Virus record (IMG/VR): IMGVR_UViG_3300000385_000016
Location: 1 to 34,140 of that record
Length of the DNA: 34,140 nucleotides
Reading direction: 5' to 3' (one strand)
Origin: a virus
Made by a program: the position numbers and the translations under genes. This document shows positions 31,042 through 34,140 of this stretch, in pieces; position 1 is the stretch's first letter, and the number at the start of each line of letters is the position of its first letter. The notes beneath the pieces are model-generated. The model was not told the DNA's origin. It worked only from the letters and a program-made list of their open reading frames with translations, and made no database searches.

Positions 31042-31940
31042 TTCTGCCTTTTAATAATTCTTGGCGTGTTTCTATAGGTTGATTTGAAGAATCTACTTCC
31101 TGCTTCGTCTAATAGTGCAATCTCAATACCTAATTTGCTTGTAAGACCGTGTTCTAATTCGTTAACTTCTTCTATTACAGCATTTTCGTCTTTGGTTTTG
31201 TGATTGTCGTTCCAATATTCTGTAAGATACTCAAAATCTCTAACTTGTTTATATTCCCAGTCTGTGCAGTTTGTAAGATAACAGCCTTCTCTTGCTCCGT
31301 ATATGCTCCATAAACCATTTTCTACGTCTGCTCCTACAGAACACCATATTTTAAGACGTTCTAGATTTTGCCACCATACTGTTTTAATGTCATTGACAGG
31401 GGATCCTTGGTCAAGACTCATTTTTACACCTTCTCTAAATCCTGCTCTCCAGGCTTGAAAAGGAGATCCGTTCGTGTATGATGTGGAATAGTTGTCATTA
31501 AATTGATAATACTTGTCATCGAAACAGAATTCTACGAGAGATCGTTCGTCTGCGTCATTTGCTGCTTCGTGAGTTTTCATATTTTGAACAAAATCTTTGT
31601 TCCATAGTTTTAAACCGCCATTTCCATACATTAACCCATTTACATAGACTCGTCCGCACCAAGAAAAAACGTGATCGCGTGTTAATCCAAGCTCGTCAAT
31701 GTCAATAACTACGTTTAGAAATGATTGATCTACAATATTGTCCGCATCTACGGTTACAAAATAGTCTGTGTCCGAAATATCAGCACAGGCTTTGTGAGCA
31801 GCGTCAGATCCCTTTACACCGTGAACTCTTTTTGCCCACGGAATTTTTTGACATAGGTCAGCATAATTCTTTTCTGCGTTAGGTTCGTCAAAAGAAAGAA
31901 ATATCACATCCTGTTCTGCTACAACTATTTTGTTTGACAC
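31038..31940 (-). CDS. GT-A-like glycosyltransferase (DAD motif), long copy
   Basis: The 300-residue protein has FLSFDEPNAEKNYADL, AKRVHGVKGSDAAHKA, VTVDADNIVD (DAD at 65-67), MYGNGGLKLWNKD and FQAWRAGFREGVKMS, which follow the same order as the shorter paralogue at 21325-21999. Downstream of the shared part it has about 70 extra C-terminal residues. A metal-dependent GT-A transferase role is likely from the DAD motif and the context of two further glycosyltransferase-like genes upstream. It overlaps both neighbours (16 nt upstream, 4 nt downstream). Confidence 0.65.
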   Translation of the reverse strand: MSNKIVVAEQDVIFLSFDEPNAEKNYADLCQKIPWAKRVHGVKGSDAAHKACADISDTDYFVTVDADNIVDQSFLNVVIDIDELGLTRDHVFSWCGRVYVNGLMYGNGGLKLWNKDFVQNMKTHEAANDADERSLVEFCFDDKYYQFNDNYSTSYTNGSPFQAWRAGFREGVKMSLDQGSPVNDIKTVWWQNLERLKIWCSVGADVENGLWSIYGAREGCYLTNCTDWEYKQVRDFEYLTEYWNDNHKTKDENAVIEEVNELEHGLTSKLGIEIALLDEAGSRFFKSTYRNTPRIIKRQK

Positions 31941-32512
31941 TGGGTTATCCTTTGAAAGCTATATTTTTCGAACATTTTTGCTGTAAAAACGGAAATGTCC
32001 TGTATTTCTTCTTCAAATTTCATATCGAAAGGTACTACAGCATAGTTATCTCTTACTACTCGTGAAAAATCAACAGAAAGAGTTTTGTAAAGCACATTAG
32101 GATCGTGTTTTGCTGTGACGGAAAATGTAATTTCTCTGTTTAGTCGAACTCCCTGCTGTTTTAGGTTTTGATTAAGAGACTTTCCTAATAGAATCTTCCA
32201 ACAGGAATTTGGTATGTCCTGTAAAACCGTTATGTCAGCGTTGTCGTCGTTGTTTTCTGGTAATTCGTATATAAAGTCATTTACAGAAGCACCATCAAAC
32301 TGCATTTCATGAACATTTACAAGTGCCAGCTGTTTCTTTTTAGGATCATACTCTACTCTGTAGTTTCTTCGTCTTTCTTTTCCTTGTAGAATGCCTACAA
32401 CTTCTTCTAAATCAACAGCTATATCGTGATGATTCGCACTTGGTTTAGGAGATATTCCTATGATTTTGCCTGTGTCTTCTTCAAATCTCACATACATTAT
32501 GTCTGAAGACAT
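31925..32512 (-). CDS. Conserved phage hypothetical protein (195 aa)
   Basis: I choose ATG 32512 because AAGGAAG lies about nine bases before it. ATG 32497, which shares a base with the upstream stop, would shorten the protein by five residues. The sequence starts MSSDIMYVRFEEDTGKIIGI, then has VVGILQGKERRRNYRVEYDP and a beta-rich body (KILLGKSLNQNLKQQGVRLN, ITFSVTAKHDPNVLY). The pattern suggests a structural or assembly protein of T4-like marine phages rather than an enzyme, and no catalytic motif is visible. Its place between glycosyltransferase-like genes is unexplained. Confidence 0.6.
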   Translation of the reverse strand: MSSDIMYVRFEEDTGKIIGISPKPSANHHDIAVDLEEVVGILQGKERRRNYRVEYDPKKKQLALVNVHEMQFDGASVNDFIYELPENNDDNADITVLQDIPNSCWKILLGKSLNQNLKQQGVRLNREITFSVTAKHDPNVLYKTLSVDFSRVVRDNYAVVPFDMKFEEEIQDISVFTAKMFEKYSFQRITQCQTK

Positions 32513-33327
32513 TTTTCAAACTTCCTTATCTTGTCTTCTGTTACAAAATCGTTTTCTGTATAATGAAATACACCGTTTTGATGAAAATTTCCAATTTTTA
32601 GCGTTGCTTGTTCTGTAAGATACACACCTACTTTATCCTGCCAGCGGGAAGTTGGCATTTTCCAGTTCTGTATTTGTGATTTCATATGAATAACGGAAAC
32701 AATGTCGCTTGTTTGGTTGGATATTTCTGTGTCGCAATCCGTAATTTTAGCAGCAATTGCTGTAGTGATGTCCATTGACGGTTCTTTAGGGTAGAAATTC
32801 GAACAGAAATGCCCGTAAAACAATTCCCAGTTGTTAGATATTAATTCTACCCATTCAAAAAACTGTTTTGCTTTGTTGGATTTTTTAAAATAGTGCAAGC
32901 AGTTGTAGAAGTTTGGTAAATCATTAGCAGTAAATGCTTTTCTGTAATAATCAGACTCTACAAGTTCTTGTCTATACGTAAAAACTCTTGTAGGAAAATA
33001 TACTTCGTAATTTTTTAATAGATTCCAAGCATAATTTAAATTTTGTAACACAAGAACATCAGAATCTATAACGATAGTTTCATCATAGGGCGTTGCGTGA
33101 TAGATTTTCCATCTATTTTGAGTTTTTAATCTGGTTTCGTCCGATTTATACCACGGAATTTCTACGATCTTATCAAAAACGTGTGTGTATTGCTGGGGGA
33201 TAGTGTTATTTGTTATTATACTAACGGGTAAATCGTTGCCAGATGCCTTCAAACTTAAAGCAGCAAGGTAAGATTGCTGTATATATTCTTCTCCGTCGGC
33301 AAAAACGCAGTATCCTTTGCTATTCAT
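32497..33327 (-). CDS. GT8-like glycosyltransferase
   Basis: The ATG at 33327 overlaps the previous stop (ATGA) and follows AGGTG. An in-frame GTG three codons earlier is less likely. The 276-residue protein has YCVFADGEEYIQQSYLAALS, a strand LPVSIITNN, and the metal-binding D-x-D in DETIVIDSDVLVL. NFYNCLHYFKKSNKAKQFFE follows. The layout corresponds to GT-A fold family 8-like transferases. It shares the HATPYDET...DSD region with its upstream neighbour (ASPYDET...DSD), so the two are tandem paralogues. The donor sugar and acceptor are unknown. Confidence 0.7.
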   Translation of the reverse strand: MNSKGYCVFADGEEYIQQSYLAALSLKASGNDLPVSIITNNTIPQQYTHVFDKIVEIPWYKSDETRLKTQNRWKIYHATPYDETIVIDSDVLVLQNLNYAWNLLKNYEVYFPTRVFTYRQELVESDYYRKAFTANDLPNFYNCLHYFKKSNKAKQFFEWVELISNNWELFYGHFCSNFYPKEPSMDITTAIAAKITDCDTEISNQTSDIVSVIHMKSQIQNWKMPTSRWQDKVGVYLTEQATLKIGNFHQNGVFHYTENDFVTEDKIRKFEKCLQT

Positions 33328-34140
33328 ACAATACACCTATTTAAACTAAACTTGTTCATACAGTGTAAATTAGAATTTTTTAGAGATAATAGTGTGTATT
33401 CGCCTGTATATTTGGGCTTTTCAAGCAAAATTGTTAATTTTTCTCTGTCAATATCCCATAAAATGCTTTTATCTGTGATGTAATAGAGTTTTCCAGGCAT
33501 TGATTTTGCAAAATCTCCTTGTTCATAGCCGTTCATAATGTGAATTGCTATAGAAAATGCATAATCATTGCGAAAATACGGGGTGTTAATCTGAAAAATT
33601 GAGCAATAATGATTCCAATTTTCCTGTATGTGCGCTACTAAATCAAAAAATATGCGGTTTTGCTCCGTTTTTCTAAAGAAAACAGCGGTTGCCCAGTAAA
33701 AATCTACGGAAGTTTCCGAAACTCTTTCAAAAACATCGCCTCTATCCAAGTCTAAAAGATCTACACAGTCTTTATAAACAAGAAAATCGTGCGATTGCTC
33801 AAAACATTTCTTCCAAAATCCATTAGAAATTACAACATCACTGTCTAATAGCAGTGTTTCGTCATAAGGAGATGCTCGAAAAGCAGTTGATCGTAGGTTG
33901 TTTTTCCAATCCAACTTTTTTTCTACTAGAGTTCCGTCGTAAAATTTCTTAACAGCGTGATTTTCTGACGGAGAATATACTGTGTTTTCTTTTAGATCTT
34001 TTTCTTTCCATACAACAGAAATTACTTGATCAAAAACAGATTCGTAATCAGGATATTCGTGTTCGAGATAAGATAGGCTATCTGTAACTATTGACGTAGG
34101 AAGATCAAGATATTTGCGCACTCTCTTAGCAAGAAAATAG
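33324..34140 (-). CDS. GT8-like glycosyltransferase, N terminus outside the window
   Basis: The frame stays open to the window edge (codons to 34139 read YFLAKRVRK), and the family normally has 20-30 more residues before this, so the true start is outside. The GTG at 34121 is internal. Visible parts are DLPTSIVTDSLSYL, FRASPYDETLLLDSDVVIS with D-x-D, and FYWATAVFFRKTEQNRIFFD. It is a paralogue of the next gene downstream, with which it overlaps by 4 nt. The last 40 residues (WDIDREKLTILLEKPKY) lie beyond the shared part. It is probably a nucleotide-sugar-dependent transferase. Confidence 0.68.
   Translation of the reverse strand, partial: YFLAKRVRKYLDLPTSIVTDSLSYLEHEYPDYESVFDQVISVVWKEKDLKENTVYSPSENHAVKKFYDGTLVEKKLDWKNNLRSTAFRASPYDETLLLDSDVVISNGFWKKCFEQSHDFLVYKDCVDLLDLDRGDVFERVSETSVDFYWATAVFFRKTEQNRIFFDLVAHIQENWNHYCSIFQINTPYFRNDYAFSIAIHIMNGYEQGDFAKSMPGKLYYITDKSILWDIDREKLTILLEKPKYTGEYTLLSLKNSNLHCMNKFSLNRCIV

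Noticed and set aside
1-34140. tRNA, rRNA, CRISPR arrays, integrase or att sites
   Set aside because: I found no cloverleaf-like segment, regular spaced repeat or recombinase gene by reading. A dedicated tRNA scan would be decisive but was not possible.

Overview
The window looks like part of a marine T4-like tailed-phage genome, of the cyanophage/pelagiphage type. The support is a T4 RNase H-type flap exonuclease, many small translationally coupled phage genes, T4-late-promoter-like octamers (GATAAATA, AATAAATA), a fibre-like protein with the RRG...EGELLYTTDEGKLYVG start, and a large low-GC cargo of auxiliary enzymes. The host is not identified. I see no tRNA, rRNA, CRISPR, integrase or insertion sequence.

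Layout. (1) 1-8838, + strand: a phage core block. It holds the C-terminal end of queE (cut by the window edge), a DUF805 membrane protein, small conserved phage proteins, RNase H, a MoxR-type AAA+ ATPase and a HExxH/VWA protein, more small proteins, and a fibre protein. The AAA+ gene and the VWA gene each have a strong sigma70-type promoter, and a Rho-independent terminator lies between them. (2) 8835-34140: an accessory region of about 25 kb made of blocks whose orientation strictly alternates: - (8835-9650), + (9694-10948), - (10914-13381), + (13435-16310), - (16294-24010), + (24241-29671), - (29665 to the window end). All four convergent junctions overlap at the stop codons (4, 35, 17 and 7 bp). 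The three divergent junctions are 43, 53 and 230 bp.

The accessory region encodes seven full-length radical SAM proteins: three with an N-terminal twitch-like Cys domain, three sharing a C-terminal GWxC...CxC auxiliary-cluster region, and one SPASM-like. It also encodes four predicted Fe(II)/2-oxoglutarate oxygenases, a QueC-like PP-loop ATPase, two truncated kinase-like proteins, a GNAT-like protein, an SDR, a methyltransferase, a nucleotide-sugar dehydrogenase, a short DegT-type aminotransferase and a glycine-amidinotransferase homologue. Three SGNH-type proteins (one internally deleted) and about six glycosyltransferase-like proteins complete it.

Taken together this looks like a phage-encoded factory for modifying sugars, glycans or proteins. 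The most suggestive parts are (a) a two-gene radical SAM module present twice in mirror orientation at 14162-18698, and (b) an aminotransferase/amidinotransferase/oxygenase run at 24241-26504 that chemically resembles guanidino-sugar or streptidine-type biosynthesis. Both functional readings are inference. The protein families are supported by motifs visible in the sequence.
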